DNA from: a virus
DNA length: 48,091 nt
IMG/VR virus record: IMGVR_UViG_3300017727_000020
Location: 1 to 48,091 of that record
Reading direction: 5' to 3' (one strand)
Shown: positions 8,081-16,700 of the stretch, one piece after another
Layout of the letters: the number at the start of each line of letters is the position of its first letter
Position numbering within the stretch: the stretch's first letter is position 1
Notes under the pieces: generated by a model
What the model saw: the letters and a program-made list of their open reading frames with translations, nothing else
Databases searched by the model: none
What the model was told of the DNA's origin: nothing
Program-made: the position numbers and the translations under genes

Positions 8081-8729
8081 AGACTTGGAAGTTACGAAGT
8101 AAATTCTCAAAAGCTTTGAGTTTTTTACTCGCAAGATCGTTCATCGAAGAGTTATCAATGGACTCTTTAACTGCGGCAATATCAGACTCTTTCCAGAGAC
8201 CGTTATTCCAAACCCATTCTCTACCTTCCATGATGCCTTCAACGAAAGCATCTGGGGCAGATGGGTCGGCGACAATATCCGCGGCGGTAGACAACATAAA
8301 ATCGTCTTTGACGATATTAGTATCACCCCTTCGTTCGATAGAACCAAGGCCTCTAGATGAAACACCAAGTCTTACACCTTCTTCAAGAAGATTTTTGGCA
8401 ATTCTCCCCATTGGGGTTTCTAAGAGTTTAGCTTTACCGATGAAATTATTACCCTTTTGTTCTAATGAAACAATTTTATGGGATACTCTATCTAGGTTGA
8501 TTGAAGGGCCATCAGGATGACCGAGTTCACCAAGAGCACGACCTTTAGTAACATAACTTTCGTTATAATTTGCTACTTCTCTGCACAGAGTCCCAATAGG
8601 ATACATTCTCCCATTGCGATTTTTTAGTTCCGCTTGGAGAAAAATACCCTCAATGAAATGACTTTTCTTACCGTTAGTATCTTCAGTTAAGAAAGAAACA
8701 TCGATAATTTCTTCTGCAATGAGCTTCAT
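8079..8729 (-). CDS. gp21: Prohead core protease gp21
   Basis: Serine protease (T4 gp21 family, MEROPS S77) that matures the prohead by cutting gp22, gp23 and core proteins. At 216 residues it matches T4 gp21 (212). The likely catalytic His lies in GELGHPDGP (His71; His84 in RVSHK is the alternative) and the nucleophile Ser in LGVSSRGLG (Ser124/125). The fold begins IIDVSFLTED and continues with a FIEGIFLQAELKNRNGRMYP segment typical of the family. It starts on the stop of the gp67-like gene (ATGA), so its synthesis is probably coupled to that core protein. Confidence 0.94.
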   Translation of the reverse strand: MKLIAEEIIDVSFLTEDTNGKKSHFIEGIFLQAELKNRNGRMYPIGTLCREVANYNESYVTKGRALGELGHPDGPSINLDRVSHKIVSLEQKGNNFIGKAKLLETPMGRIAKNLLEEGVRLGVSSRGLGSIERRGDTNIVKDDFMLSTAADIVADPSAPDAFVEGIMEGREWVWNNGLWKESDIAAVKESIDNSSMNDLASKKLKAFENLLRNFQV

Positions 8730-8992
8730 GGTTGTTCTTCTGGTTGTTCTTCAGTATCTTCACTCTCATTATCTTGAACAATGGGTTCTACCTCATCGTA
8801 AGCATCCACATCGGGTTGCTCTTGATCAGGACCATTGAACATGGTTCTAGCAATTTGAGCTTTTCTCGCAGTAATATATTCAGAGCTCTTCCCGTAAAGC
8901 GCATTATAAATTTTTTCATTTGCATTGACATTATCCTTATCGAGGATATCATCAATTACACTACTCACGGGTTGATCAACTTCAGTTTCCAT
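8726..8992 (-). CDS. Small acidic prohead core protein, gp67-like
   Basis: An 88-residue protein lying between portal gp20 and protease gp21, where T4 encodes core proteins gp67 and gp68. Residues 1-55 are helical (EKIYNALYGKSSEY, then ARKAQIARTMFNG), similar in tone to the gp67 segment around its AIARNF motif; the last 30 residues are almost purely acidic (Asp/Glu-rich, ending EEQPEEQP), as in gp67. Known gp67 role: part of the scaffold core that controls head shape and is degraded to internal peptides. Assignment rests on position and composition more than sequence. Confidence 0.7.
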   Translation of the reverse strand: METEVDQPVSSVIDDILDKDNVNANEKIYNALYGKSSEYITARKAQIARTMFNGPDQEQPDVDAYDEVEPIVQDNESEDTEEQPEEQP

Positions 8993-9017
8993 ATTAAATA
9001 TTATGTATTACAAATAT

Positions 9018-9025
9018 TATTTATC
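9018..9025 (-). promoter_or_regulatory. Late-promoter-like box for the gp67-like/gp21 pair
   Basis: Minus-strand GATAAATA overlapping the TGA stop of gp20 (TGATAAATA), about 26 bases before the ATG at 8992. Confidence 0.55.
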
Positions 9026-10655
9026 AAATATTCCCCTTACCGTAGTCGTCAGGAGAGATCATGGATGAAAATGCAGAGTCTAAATCTCCACCTCCACCTC
9101 CTTCAGGTGGTGCTTCTCCACCCTCTTCGGGAGCAGCTCCACCCATCTGATCCATTGCTGCCATTGGATCTTGAATGATACCCATTTCTTTTTCTTTGAT
9201 GATTTGGTCATCAATCTCTTCGATCTCATCTTCAGTTTGCTTCAAGATTTGTCTGCGGACATAATCTACGGAATAGTACTTACCAAGGAATGGTTCACAT
9301 AGGTTAACCGCATTGATACGTTCGGTTAACATCTCAATTTCCTTCAACTCAGTGAAGTGATTATCAAAGATAAAATCGTATTGAATATCTTCTTTCAGTT
9401 CATCCCAGTCTTCTGGTGTAACAATTCCTTTGAGAATTAGTTGTGTCTTTAAAACATCATGGAATAATTCAGAAAAACGCTTACGCAAACGACCAACGAA
9501 TTTGGCAAATTTAAGTTCATCGCGAGTGATTTCATTGGAACGACCAATTGTAAATGAAGATTCTTGTTCAAGTCTCGATAGTGGAATATTCAGAGACTTA
9601 TATAACTTCTTCTGAAAATACTTAACATCTTCCAACTCACCTAAATTCTGACCACCAGGTAAAGTTGTGATCTCTGTACCACGACCACCTTCTCTACGAG
9701 GCAACCAGAAATCTTCAAGCATACTCATATGCTTGCGATCATCTCTCATCTCACCAGTAGAAGAATCGTATACTAGTTTATTACGATAACGACCCATGAC
9801 TTCACGGAGGTATTGTTCCGCTTTCATCTTAGGTAAGTTACCAACATCGATGTAGAAGATTCTACGTTCTGGTGCTCTGGAAATTCTGTAGATAACAATA
9901 GAATCTTCAATCATTCTAAGCTGATTGACAGGTTTAATTGCTTTGTGTAAATGGGACAGAACCATATTACGATTATGATCCATTACACCTGAAGGAACAT
10001 ATGAGATTGCATCTGCTGCAATCTTAAGTCCTTGATTGTCACTACCTTTATAACCTTTGGGGAAATAAACATAGTAATCAACAGTTTCGCCGTAATCCAG
10101 TTTTAAACCAGTTTCTAACTCAACTCCTCTCTGTCTTTCTTTTTTAACTTCTCTTACTCTCTTAATTTTAAGAGCATCAACATATCTCAATTCTTTGATA
10201 CCTTCTTCAGGTTTATCAAAATCGATTAATTTATGGTAGAACAATCTACCGTCAATATACCAACGACGGAAAATTTGATGTGCTTTTTTATCAAAATCTA
10301 GTAGACGAACAATGTACTTAAATTCTTCTCTAATTGATTTTTTAATCTTGTCACTCGCTGACAAGTTAGATAACTCAATCTCTACAGGTGCATAATCTAA
10401 GTGACTACTAATAGATTCATTGATGATATCATCAATTGCAGAATCAGTTTCTGGGTGCAATGCTACTTCTCTATATTTACGAATAAATTCAAAATCATTA
10501 TTATGCTTTCCTACGCCATCCAGATCTAAGTACTGACCAAAATAGGCACCTGCAGCTACTGCTGAGGTGCCATCATCACTATCTGGGGGAGCAGGAGAAT
10601 AAACTTTCCCCTGCTTTTTTCTAGCCTCGATAGAAAATCCAAATAGTTCAGCCAT
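9024..10655 (-). CDS. gp20: Portal vertex protein gp20
   Basis: Dodecameric portal through which DNA is packaged and to which the neck attaches. At 543 residues it is close to T4 gp20 (524). Cyanophage gp20 signatures seen: REVALHPETDSAIDDIINE near 65-83, FRRWYIDGRLFYHKLID, KELRYVDALKIKRVREVKK, IVIYRISRAPERRIFYIDVG, then SMLEDFWLPRREGGRGTEI and the LPGGQNLGELEDVKYFQKKL stretch, classic targets of cyanophage g20 typing. The C-terminal 50 residues are Gly/Pro/Glu/Met-rich and probably disordered. A late-promoter-like box overlaps the preceding gp19 stop. Confidence 0.97.
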   Translation of the reverse strand: MAELFGFSIEARKKQGKVYSPAPPDSDDGTSAVAAGAYFGQYLDLDGVGKHNNDFEFIRKYREVALHPETDSAIDDIINESISSHLDYAPVEIELSNLSASDKIKKSIREEFKYIVRLLDFDKKAHQIFRRWYIDGRLFYHKLIDFDKPEEGIKELRYVDALKIKRVREVKKERQRGVELETGLKLDYGETVDYYVYFPKGYKGSDNQGLKIAADAISYVPSGVMDHNRNMVLSHLHKAIKPVNQLRMIEDSIVIYRISRAPERRIFYIDVGNLPKMKAEQYLREVMGRYRNKLVYDSSTGEMRDDRKHMSMLEDFWLPRREGGRGTEITTLPGGQNLGELEDVKYFQKKLYKSLNIPLSRLEQESSFTIGRSNEITRDELKFAKFVGRLRKRFSELFHDVLKTQLILKGIVTPEDWDELKEDIQYDFIFDNHFTELKEIEMLTERINAVNLCEPFLGKYYSVDYVRRQILKQTEDEIEEIDDQIIKEKEMGIIQDPMAAMDQMGGAAPEEGGEAPPEGGGGGDLDSAFSSMISPDDYGKGNI

Positions 10656-10688
10656 CTTGTAATTGTAATAGTATTTCTATATCAATAC

Positions 10689-10696
10689 TATTTATC
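10689..10696 (-). promoter_or_regulatory. Late-promoter-like box for gp20
   Basis: Minus-strand GATAAATA fused to the gp19 stop (TGATAAATA), about 34 bases before the gp20 ATG. Confidence 0.55.
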
Positions 10697-11327
10697 AGTT
10701 CTGTAAAGAGTTCTTTGTAACTTCAAAGTAGTTGAATTGGAATTCAACTGTAAACTCTTCAATCTGATCATTCGATTCGTATGAAAGATCGATTGCAGAA
10801 ATTGCGGAAGGCCAGGAATCATAGAAACGATATGCACGAATAACGTCCATACCATCGACACCTGGTGCTTCAATGTTTGCAGGGGTTTTGGAAGGTCTCT
10901 GACCATCGCGGCTTAACTGATAAACCGTCATGTCTCTGCAATATGTCTCACCACCATCAGCGCCGTAACCCAATTGGGCAACGTTTTCGGTATGAGCATT
11001 GATTCCGCGAGACCACTTCTCGAATGCTTTACGAATGTTGTAATCACCATCGTTAACAACAGTTACCGACCATGGTTCAAAGGTTCTGTCTCCAGCAACC
11101 TTGAGCATTCTACCTCTATAAGGAACTTCAATCACACCCACATTAGATGCGGGAATCTGTGCAGTTTTAACTAAAAACTCTGAAGTTTCTGTAGCAGCCT
11201 TGGATGAGTCTGAACCGATATCAACAACCCCAGCGAGGTTGGGGAAGTTGAGTCTTACCAAGAATAGATTGGGGCGGGCGCCCCCTCTGGTAAGTTTTGA
11301 CTTAAATTCTGAAATGCCTTTTGCCAT
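10695..11327 (-). CDS. gp19: Tail tube protein gp19
   Basis: Inner tail tube subunit, 210 residues (T4 gp19 is 163). Matches the T4 gp19 family: GGARPNLFLVRLNFP at the start, EFLVKTAQIPASNVGVIEVP, the strand pair GRMLKVAGDRTFEPWSVTVV, NIRKAFEKWSRGINAH, and C-terminal YRFYDSWPSAISAIDLSYES followed by EEFTVEFQFNYFEV. It lies directly after the sheath gene, as in T4. A GGAG lies about 10 bases before the ATG and an AATAAATA box sits upstream. Confidence 0.96.
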   Translation of the reverse strand: MAKGISEFKSKLTRGGARPNLFLVRLNFPNLAGVVDIGSDSSKAATETSEFLVKTAQIPASNVGVIEVPYRGRMLKVAGDRTFEPWSVTVVNDGDYNIRKAFEKWSRGINAHTENVAQLGYGADGGETYCRDMTVYQLSRDGQRPSKTPANIEAPGVDGMDVIRAYRFYDSWPSAISAIDLSYESNDQIEEFTVEFQFNYFEVTKNSLQN

Positions 11328-11348
11328 TTTCTTTTAGCTCCGTGTGTT

Positions 11349-11356
11349 TATTTATT
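11349..11356 (-). promoter_or_regulatory. Late-promoter-like box for gp19
   Basis: Minus-strand AATAAATA, one mismatch to TATAAATA, about 22 bases before the gp19 ATG and just past the gp18 stop. Confidence 0.5.
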
Positions 11357-11360
11357 AAGA

Positions 11361-13646
11361 TTAACCAATTAATTCATTGAAAGAAACACCCGTTCTTGTG
11401 GCAACGAAGGTGATCGTAATAAAGTTGATCGTTCTAGCAGGTTTGATGTAAATCTCTGCTTGGAACTCGTTACGGTCAACGACATCGGGAGTGTTATTAG
11501 AGTCATCACATACGACCAAGAAGTCGTAGATACCTCTTCTTCCCTGAACATTTCTCAGATAAGGATCACATGCACCTTTAAATCCAGAGCGTGTAATTTC
11601 ATCGTTAATCTCGAATAATTGGAATTTCGAGAATCTAGCAATGTTCTTCTCTAGTTCAATAAACAAACGACGAACGTTAATTCTATCGAATGCCGATGGA
11701 GAAGATAGTGCAGTCTTATCACCGAATAAGACAATACCTTGACCTGGGAAAGAAACAACAGGGTTGATTCTCGCAGTGTAAAGTCTATCTCTTTCAGACT
11801 GTCTTGGGGAATATGCAAGTTTAGTTGCATTTCTTAGGTTTCCTCTGTTGTAACCAGCAGGAGAGAACCATGTTTCCGAATTGATCGTTGTGTTGATGCA
11901 GAGACCTGCAACATCAGCAGCGCAAGGAAGATAACGGTAAGTATCGTTGTACTTGTCGTAAACGTACTTATAACCACTATCAAAAATTGCATAAGAAGTA
12001 GACTGAAGTGTATTGAAGAAATCAATAATTGAGTCAGTTTTCTTTGTAGAAGTGTTGGAGTTGATTACATCAGTTCTCTGTGGAGAAACAACTGCAATAC
12101 AATCCCTTCTAGATTCTGCAACACTGATCAGTTTTGCAGCACCAGAAGCAGTAATCTTACCTGGAACTAAGAAATCAATATCAGCAAATTCTTCTGGATC
12201 TAGAACCAGATCATAAGATGCTTCAACTTGAGATTGAATTGAAGATGCAGCACCAGCCCAATTGTAGTCAGCACCACTCGCAAGTTTTTTGGAAATAACG
12301 TTGTTGAATACTGGGTAAACTGCGTTAGCAGAAGGACCACCAATTGCAGTTGCGGAAGCAACATTGGAACTATCATCTACTGCAATGATATCAGAAGTCT
12401 GTGCAAGAGTTCTATCACCACCATAGATGAAACTAGAACTCAACTCAAGAACTTTCTTCCAGAACTTGGTATCACCCTCTGTACTCTTAGCATCACTTGC
12501 TTTAGACAGATAGGTAAACGATTCGATCAGTGTACCTGGATTACCAGTTACATTACCATCAGTGTCAACTAGGACGATGTGTAATTCATCGAACTTACCA
12601 CCACGAGATTTAACGAATGGGGAAGTTCCTGGTTGGGGAGCAATAGATACCCACTTCTTACCAGATGCATATTCTTTACTGGAGTAAAGATCATTACTTG
12701 TAATTGCACTAACAGTAGCAATAGTTGCACCTGTATGATCCTGAATTACAGAAGATGCAGCAAGTCTCTTAGTCGTGTCCCAAAGGGTAACGTCGTAAGA
12801 ATCACTACCATTATTACTGTAAACAGTACCTTCATATGTGTTGGAACCACTTACCCACTTGATGTAAGAACCAGCAGCTGCAAGACTTGCACCAACCGTT
12901 GCGATATCAAATGTTAAATCAGCACCACCACCTGTACCGAGTTGAGCATCAGCAACAGTGATTGTATCATCAACCGCATATCCTGAACCACCACTTACAA
13001 CAGTGACTGTAGCAGCACCACTTCCATCAACTACGATGGAGAAAGTAGCACCAGTACCTGCACCAGCAGCTGTGTAGTCAGAAGCACCGATTGTATATGT
13101 ACCAGCTGTTCTACTTGCATCTGCAGCACCAACGGTGTCTACAGTTAAAGTTTGTCCTACTGCAGGTGTAACAGTTACCTGTTGGTGAGCACCAACGTCA
13201 ATCATGGAAACTGTAATTCCATTATGGAATGTACCGCCGTATCTACCTGCAAAAGTAAATGCGCTGGTTACTCCTCCATATGTTTCTTCATAATCAGATT
13301 GATTGTTAATTAGGAGTGTGGTTGAAGTTGTACCATCACTGTCAACATTAGCCGTTCTCAATGCCAAATCATTAGCCTGTCCTGGTTCTCCACCAGCAGG
13401 TCTAATAACAGCAGCAATACCACCGTACTGAATAATAGTAGCAGCGGCAAACCAAGACTCATAATTATATTCGGAGGGTTCACCGAAAATGTCTACCAGC
13501 TCTCTTTCGCTGGATACATAGGTGACCTCATCCGTAGGTCCTTTCGCCGAAGCGATAGAAACAACACCAATGTTTTGGTCCGAGACGTTAATGGTGGCTG
13601 TTAAGTCAACCTCCTTTATTTGTACTCCTGGTGAAGCAAACGCCAT
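11361..13646 (-). CDS. gp18: Contractile tail sheath protein gp18, with inserted GSGY-type module
   Basis: Sheath subunit whose contraction drives the tube into the host; 761 residues against 659 in T4. The N-terminus (FASPGVQIKEVDLTATINV) and C-terminus (FIELEKNIARFSKFQLFEIN, then RNEFQAEIYIKPARTINFIT) form the conserved sheath core that anchors neighbouring subunits. Residues about 165-255 are an insertion rich in Gly, Ala, Ser and Thr containing TGATFSIVVDGSGAATVTVV and SGGSGYAVDDTITV, a module also seen in other proteins of this window and likely surface exposed. Shine-Dalgarno GAGG lies eight bases before the ATG; an AATAAATA box lies upstream. Confidence 0.96.
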   Translation of the reverse strand: MAFASPGVQIKEVDLTATINVSDQNIGVVSIASAKGPTDEVTYVSSERELVDIFGEPSEYNYESWFAAATIIQYGGIAAVIRPAGGEPGQANDLALRTANVDSDGTTSTTLLINNQSDYEETYGGVTSAFTFAGRYGGTFHNGITVSMIDVGAHQQVTVTPAVGQTLTVDTVGAADASRTAGTYTIGASDYTAAGAGTGATFSIVVDGSGAATVTVVSGGSGYAVDDTITVADAQLGTGGGADLTFDIATVGASLAAAGSYIKWVSGSNTYEGTVYSNNGSDSYDVTLWDTTKRLAASSVIQDHTGATIATVSAITSNDLYSSKEYASGKKWVSIAPQPGTSPFVKSRGGKFDELHIVLVDTDGNVTGNPGTLIESFTYLSKASDAKSTEGDTKFWKKVLELSSSFIYGGDRTLAQTSDIIAVDDSSNVASATAIGGPSANAVYPVFNNVISKKLASGADYNWAGAASSIQSQVEASYDLVLDPEEFADIDFLVPGKITASGAAKLISVAESRRDCIAVVSPQRTDVINSNTSTKKTDSIIDFFNTLQSTSYAIFDSGYKYVYDKYNDTYRYLPCAADVAGLCINTTINSETWFSPAGYNRGNLRNATKLAYSPRQSERDRLYTARINPVVSFPGQGIVLFGDKTALSSPSAFDRINVRRLFIELEKNIARFSKFQLFEINDEITRSGFKGACDPYLRNVQGRRGIYDFLVVCDDSNNTPDVVDRNEFQAEIYIKPARTINFITITFVATRTGVSFNELIG

Positions 13647-13680
13647 GTGTATATCCTCTACGAGATTTATTTCTCAAAAC

Positions 13681-13688
13681 TATTTATT
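13681..13688 (-). promoter_or_regulatory. Late-promoter-like box for gp18
   Basis: Minus-strand AATAAATA about 35 bases upstream of the gp18 ATG, in an 82-base gap otherwise free of genes. A second, weaker AAATAAAT element lies at about 13665-13672. Confidence 0.5.
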
Positions 13689-13728
13689 ACTCGCTATCTT
13701 TTCATCGGGGAAACAATGCATGAACACA

Positions 13729-13953
13729 TTACCAGTCAGGATATACATCCCTATTTTTCTTTAAATTTCTGGATTCAATTATCCTTTTAATAGTACAAGA
13801 TTTACATTCATAAGAATATGAAGATGGATATTTTCCTCTATCTTTTCTTATCAAATAATAGTCTATTAATAGTTCTTTTTTCTTACCACAAGTTCTGCAT
13901 CTTCTTTCTTTGAAGAGGAGATGTTCTAAATTAAATTGATCATCAATGTTCAT
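13729..13953 (-). CDS. Small C4 zinc-binding protein downstream of gp17
   Basis: A 74-residue protein. Two CxxC pairs (Cys19/Cys22 in CRTC and Cys50/Cys53 in CKSC) separated by 27 residues form a probable zinc ribbon, with the spacing and KKKELLIDYYLIRKD context seen in the N-terminal part of endonuclease VII and some HNH-type phage proteins; no nuclease core follows. The ATG at 13953 overlaps the terminase stop (ATGA); a GTG 12 bases further upstream would add four residues but has no advantage. A DNA-binding or packaging accessory role is inference from position and the zinc motif. Confidence 0.7.
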   Translation of the reverse strand: MNIDDQFNLEHLLFKERRCRTCGKKKELLIDYYLIRKDRGKYPSSYSYECKSCTIKRIIESRNLKKNRDVYPDW

Positions 13954-15596
13954 TTGTAGTCCCACATATATGATCTGTCTCCGTATTCATCGACCTTCCA
14001 TACATCACCACTTGTATCCACAAAAGTACTTTCTTCAAATCCATCGTTAATAAATCCAAAAGGGGCCATATCTTCTTCAATTGATTCTCTCTGATCTTCA
14101 AAAATTCTCTTCCTGATATCATCAGAAGTAAGTTCTCGGAAATAATCAGAAGTACATAACCAAGCAAAAATTACCAAACACATTGCAAGGTCATCATTAC
14201 ATCCTTCCTCTGCTTCAAATGATTGTTTCTTCTGGATGAATGTAGTTAGTTCTGCAATAACATCATAATCGGTAACGATTAATTTATCATCTTCGATAAG
14301 TGCTTTTAAGTTAGAACAACCAGTCTTCTTGACTGTAGATGTCATCTTTACACCTAACTGTGATTTGTGAGAGAATCCTTGACCAACTAATTGACCAGCA
14401 CGTCCTCTCATTGCACACATAAGAAGGTTGTCATACTCCAAATCAAATTGCATAATGTCTGCAACCTGACCTCCAATATCATTAACTTCTACCATAACAA
14501 ATGCATGATTGTAATTTTTTGCAACCTGATTTATAATGTTTGGAAATATAATAGGTTTAATATTATTATTTTTATATTTACCTACTAGCTTATAAGGTAT
14601 AGTTGTAATATCAATTAGAGCAAATGCAGAATAATCATTACTGACGCCTCTAGAAACGTCAACTGTCATTATATAAGTATGATCTTTTTTAACATTCTCA
14701 TAAATCTGTAATCCATTACTAGATTCAATAGCTTCTTCATACACCATCATTTTAAGTTTTGATGGTGCAATCAAAGTATCTACAGATCCTAAGAATTCAC
14801 ATTCAAATTCTTGTGTGAACTGACGTTGTGATGTGTTTGCAATTGTCTGTTCTTTCCATACAGCATCTCTACCAGGAACTTGAGACCAGTGAACTTCTGT
14901 TGTTGTATATTCATTTCTACCAAGTTCGGCATCATGCCATAACTTATAGAACATGTTCATCCCATTTGGAGTTGAGATGATAATAACTTTAGTAGATTTA
15001 CCAGAAGAAATCGTAGGATATACAGACGAGAAAAACTGTTCTGCGATATGATTTGGAACGAACGCAAATTCGTCCAAGAAGATGATATTAAATGACATAC
15101 CTCGAACAGCAGAACTGGAGGTTGATGCTGCAAGGATTTTAGACCCGTTCTCTAATTCTACATTACCTTTGTTCCATGCAAGAATACCATGTTGCATCCA
15201 TCTTGGTAAATTCTCATATGCTAATTGTAAACGAGATAATAGTTCTCTTGATGTTGATGCTTTGTTAGCAAGAATACCAATATTTACATTGTCATTAAAT
15301 ATGATATAATGAAGCAAGTAAGAAACAACAGTAGTAGACTTACCAGTTTGCCTGGGTAGTTTTGCAATGTTAAACCTATTTTTGTGAAACCTTTCTACCA
15401 TTTCCTCTTGGAAATCGTACATACTAAAAGGTACTAGACCTTCATCAAGAGAAACAATCTTAATATAATTTTTAGCAAAATATACAGGATCGTCTTTACA
15501 CTTCAAAAATTCGATTACCTGTTCTTCGGTAAATTCAATTGGTGTATTTGCTTTTTTTAGATTGGGATTACCTAGATAAATCGAATCGGATGCCAT
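13950..15596 (-). CDS. gp17: Terminase large subunit gp17
   Basis: DNA-packaging motor: N-terminal ATPase and C-terminal RNase H-fold nuclease, 548 residues (T4 610). ATPase motifs: Walker A RQTGKST (82-88), Walker B IIFLDE (171-176), coupling motif STPNG (208-212). Nuclease acidic triad candidates: Asp313 in TVDVSRG, Glu370 in VEVNDIGG and Asp468 or Asp469 in CNDDLAM, corresponding to T4 D401, E458 and D542. It docks on gp20 and works with gp16. The ATG lies two bases past the stop of the small upstream gene. All catalytic residues are intact. Confidence 0.97.
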   Translation of the reverse strand: MASDSIYLGNPNLKKANTPIEFTEEQVIEFLKCKDDPVYFAKNYIKIVSLDEGLVPFSMYDFQEEMVERFHKNRFNIAKLPRQTGKSTTVVSYLLHYIIFNDNVNIGILANKASTSRELLSRLQLAYENLPRWMQHGILAWNKGNVELENGSKILAASTSSSAVRGMSFNIIFLDEFAFVPNHIAEQFFSSVYPTISSGKSTKVIIISTPNGMNMFYKLWHDAELGRNEYTTTEVHWSQVPGRDAVWKEQTIANTSQRQFTQEFECEFLGSVDTLIAPSKLKMMVYEEAIESSNGLQIYENVKKDHTYIMTVDVSRGVSNDYSAFALIDITTIPYKLVGKYKNNNIKPIIFPNIINQVAKNYNHAFVMVEVNDIGGQVADIMQFDLEYDNLLMCAMRGRAGQLVGQGFSHKSQLGVKMTSTVKKTGCSNLKALIEDDKLIVTDYDVIAELTTFIQKKQSFEAEEGCNDDLAMCLVIFAWLCTSDYFRELTSDDIRKRIFEDQRESIEEDMAPFGFINDGFEESTFVDTSGDVWKVDEYGDRSYMWDYK

Positions 15597-15598
15597 AA

Positions 15599-15805
15599 TT
15601 AATTTTTATAAAATGTGTAATCAGTTAACATTGCAAACATTCTCTTCTTCATTATATCTAAGAGTATTTGCTCTTCGTAAGGACGTGCAGGAGAACCTGG
15701 CCACATCTTGATAGAATAATCAAAGTGATCGTACAGACATCGGACTTCATCGATTCCTAATGTCATGGTACAATACCATTCATTTTCTTCAGATGAGGGT
15801 TCCAT
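15599..15805 (-). CDS. Conserved-looking small protein upstream of gp17
   Basis: A 68-residue protein of unknown function: acidic N-terminus (MEPSSEENEWYCTMTLGIDE), then a likely helical, aromatic segment (CLYDHFDYSIKMWPGSP, LLDIMKKRMFAML). No recognised domain. AGGAG precedes the ATG, within the end of the nuclease-like gene, which overlaps it by 17 bases; gp17 starts two bases after its stop. This tight embedding between nuclease and terminase suggests co-translation with gp17. It is not gp16, which lies at 18074-18487. Confidence 0.7.
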   Translation of the reverse strand: MEPSSEENEWYCTMTLGIDEVRCLYDHFDYSIKMWPGSPARPYEEQILLDIMKKRMFAMLTDYTFYKN

Positions 15806-16247
15806 GTTTTCTCCTTATCTCCCTGAGTGCTTCAAGATTCATATCTTTAGTGCCACCATCGTATGCGTGAGCATATCCCTCTTCAATCATTTGTTCGTTG
15901 AGGGACAAGTTGCTGTCCCCAATGTAAAGCCAACCAAGAAGACGGCCATATTTACCGACGCCACCAACAAGTTCAGTCCTAACAGACAACTCATCATCAC
16001 CAGCGATAGTGCTCTCCAGTTTTTCTTTGAGCCAGTTGGTTGCGTCGATTCCAAGAGCCTTCTCCTCTAGATTTCTCGTTCTTTTCTCTGGCGTATCAAC
16101 TCCTGCAACTCTAACTCTTTCTTTCTTGTATAAATCGAACCCAAGATCAATAGTGACATCAATAGTATCACCATCAAGTACACGATTGATCTCCGTCACT
16201 CTGAAGTTGTAACAACTCTTCCTGCTCGGTGGTGTCATTGCTCCCAT
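15789..16247 (-). CDS. Staphylococcal-nuclease-like (thermonuclease) protein
   Basis: A 152-residue SNase-fold protein, with the catalytic set of the family in place: calcium ligands Asp25/Asp27 in VLDGDT, Arg46 and Glu54 in RVRVAGVDTPE (equivalents of SNase Arg35 and Glu43, with Asp51 as the Asp40 equivalent), and Arg102 in YGRLLGW (Arg87 equivalent). It therefore looks active as a calcium-dependent phosphodiesterase on DNA or RNA. No signal peptide, so it should act inside the host. I start at the ATG at 16247; the reading frame extends to a TTG at 16265, which I judge unlikely. The first 74 bases overlap the membrane-protein gene in another frame. Lying between gp16 and gp17, it may trim DNA ends or degrade host nucleic acid (inference). 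Confidence 0.88.
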   Translation of the reverse strand: MGAMTPPSRKSCYNFRVTEINRVLDGDTIDVTIDLGFDLYKKERVRVAGVDTPEKRTRNLEEKALGIDATNWLKEKLESTIAGDDELSVRTELVGGVGKYGRLLGWLYIGDSNLSLNEQMIEEGYAHAYDGGTKDMNLEALREIRRKHGTLI

Positions 16248-16380
16248 GGGATTCTCTCTTATCAACTCCTAGTATATAGTAAATACTATAACCCGCCATA
16301 CAAAGAGAAAGAAAAACCATAAAGATCACTGACCACACAGGATCGTTCACATTAGTATGTGGTTGTAATAATAAATTCAT
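16174..16380 (-). CDS. Small single-pass membrane protein
   Basis: A 68-residue protein with one clear transmembrane helix (about 15-39, PVWSVIFMVFLSLCMAGYSI region) and an acidic, Gln-rich soluble tail. Its ATG overlaps the preceding stop (TAATG), which supports translation. The last 25 residues are encoded within the start of the nuclease gene in a different frame, so part of the tail may be constrained by that gene. Function unknown. The overlap leaves some doubt about whether the full length is used. Confidence 0.6.
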   Translation of the reverse strand: MNLLLQPHTNVNDPVWSVIFMVFLSLCMAGYSIYYILGVDKRESHGSNDTTEQEELLQLQSDGDQSCT

Positions 16381-16682
16381 TATAAATCTTTAAATTTATC
16401 CCTCATCTCTTCCATCTGTTTTTTCTTTTCAGAAAATATACCGTCGATATATCCAGCACGGTATTCCCAAGTTTGTCCACCATCTTTTCCCTTTTGGGGA
16501 TTGATACATTGATCGTCACCTAATTTGTTGCAAACAAGACCAGCAAGGTCAAGCTCACTAGAATCAGATGAACCGCCAGTGCCACGCCAAACGTGTTGTC
16601 CATTAACCCATGTCGCACCGCACTTCTCGCATTCTTTCCGTTCTAATTTCAGGTCGGAAAACTGTCGATCGGGATCGGTCAT
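16380..16682 (-). CDS. Small zinc-ribbon-like protein
   Basis: A 100-residue protein with Cys18-xx-Cys21 (ECEKCGATWV) and a second cysteine pair at 51 and 59 (VCNKLGDDQC), compatible with a zinc-binding ribbon or knuckle, and a Lys/Glu/Met-rich C-terminal helix. It has the best Shine-Dalgarno of the cluster: AAGGAG seven bases before the ATG. Unknown function; part of the run of small genes between gp16 and gp17. Confidence 0.7.
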   Translation of the reverse strand: MTDPDRQFSDLKLERKECEKCGATWVNGQHVWRGTGGSSDSSELDLAGLVCNKLGDDQCINPQKGKDGGQTWEYRAGYIDGIFSEKKKQMEEMRDKFKDL

Positions 16683-16700
16683 TGTAAATCTCCTTATTTT

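Noticed and set aside
8732-9178. Plus-strand 148-residue frame across the gp67-like gene
   Set aside because: Antisense shadow of acidic coding sequence, giving Phe/Ile-rich sequence; it spans a promoter gap and the gp20 end.
15599-15805. The 68-residue gene before gp17 as small terminase
   Set aside because: gp16 is clearly at 18074-18487 with its FVGSTSELQKML motif; the 68-residue product has none of its features.
16248-16265. TTG start of the nuclease-like gene at 16265
   Set aside because: An ATG follows six codons later and the added residues do not belong to the SNase fold.
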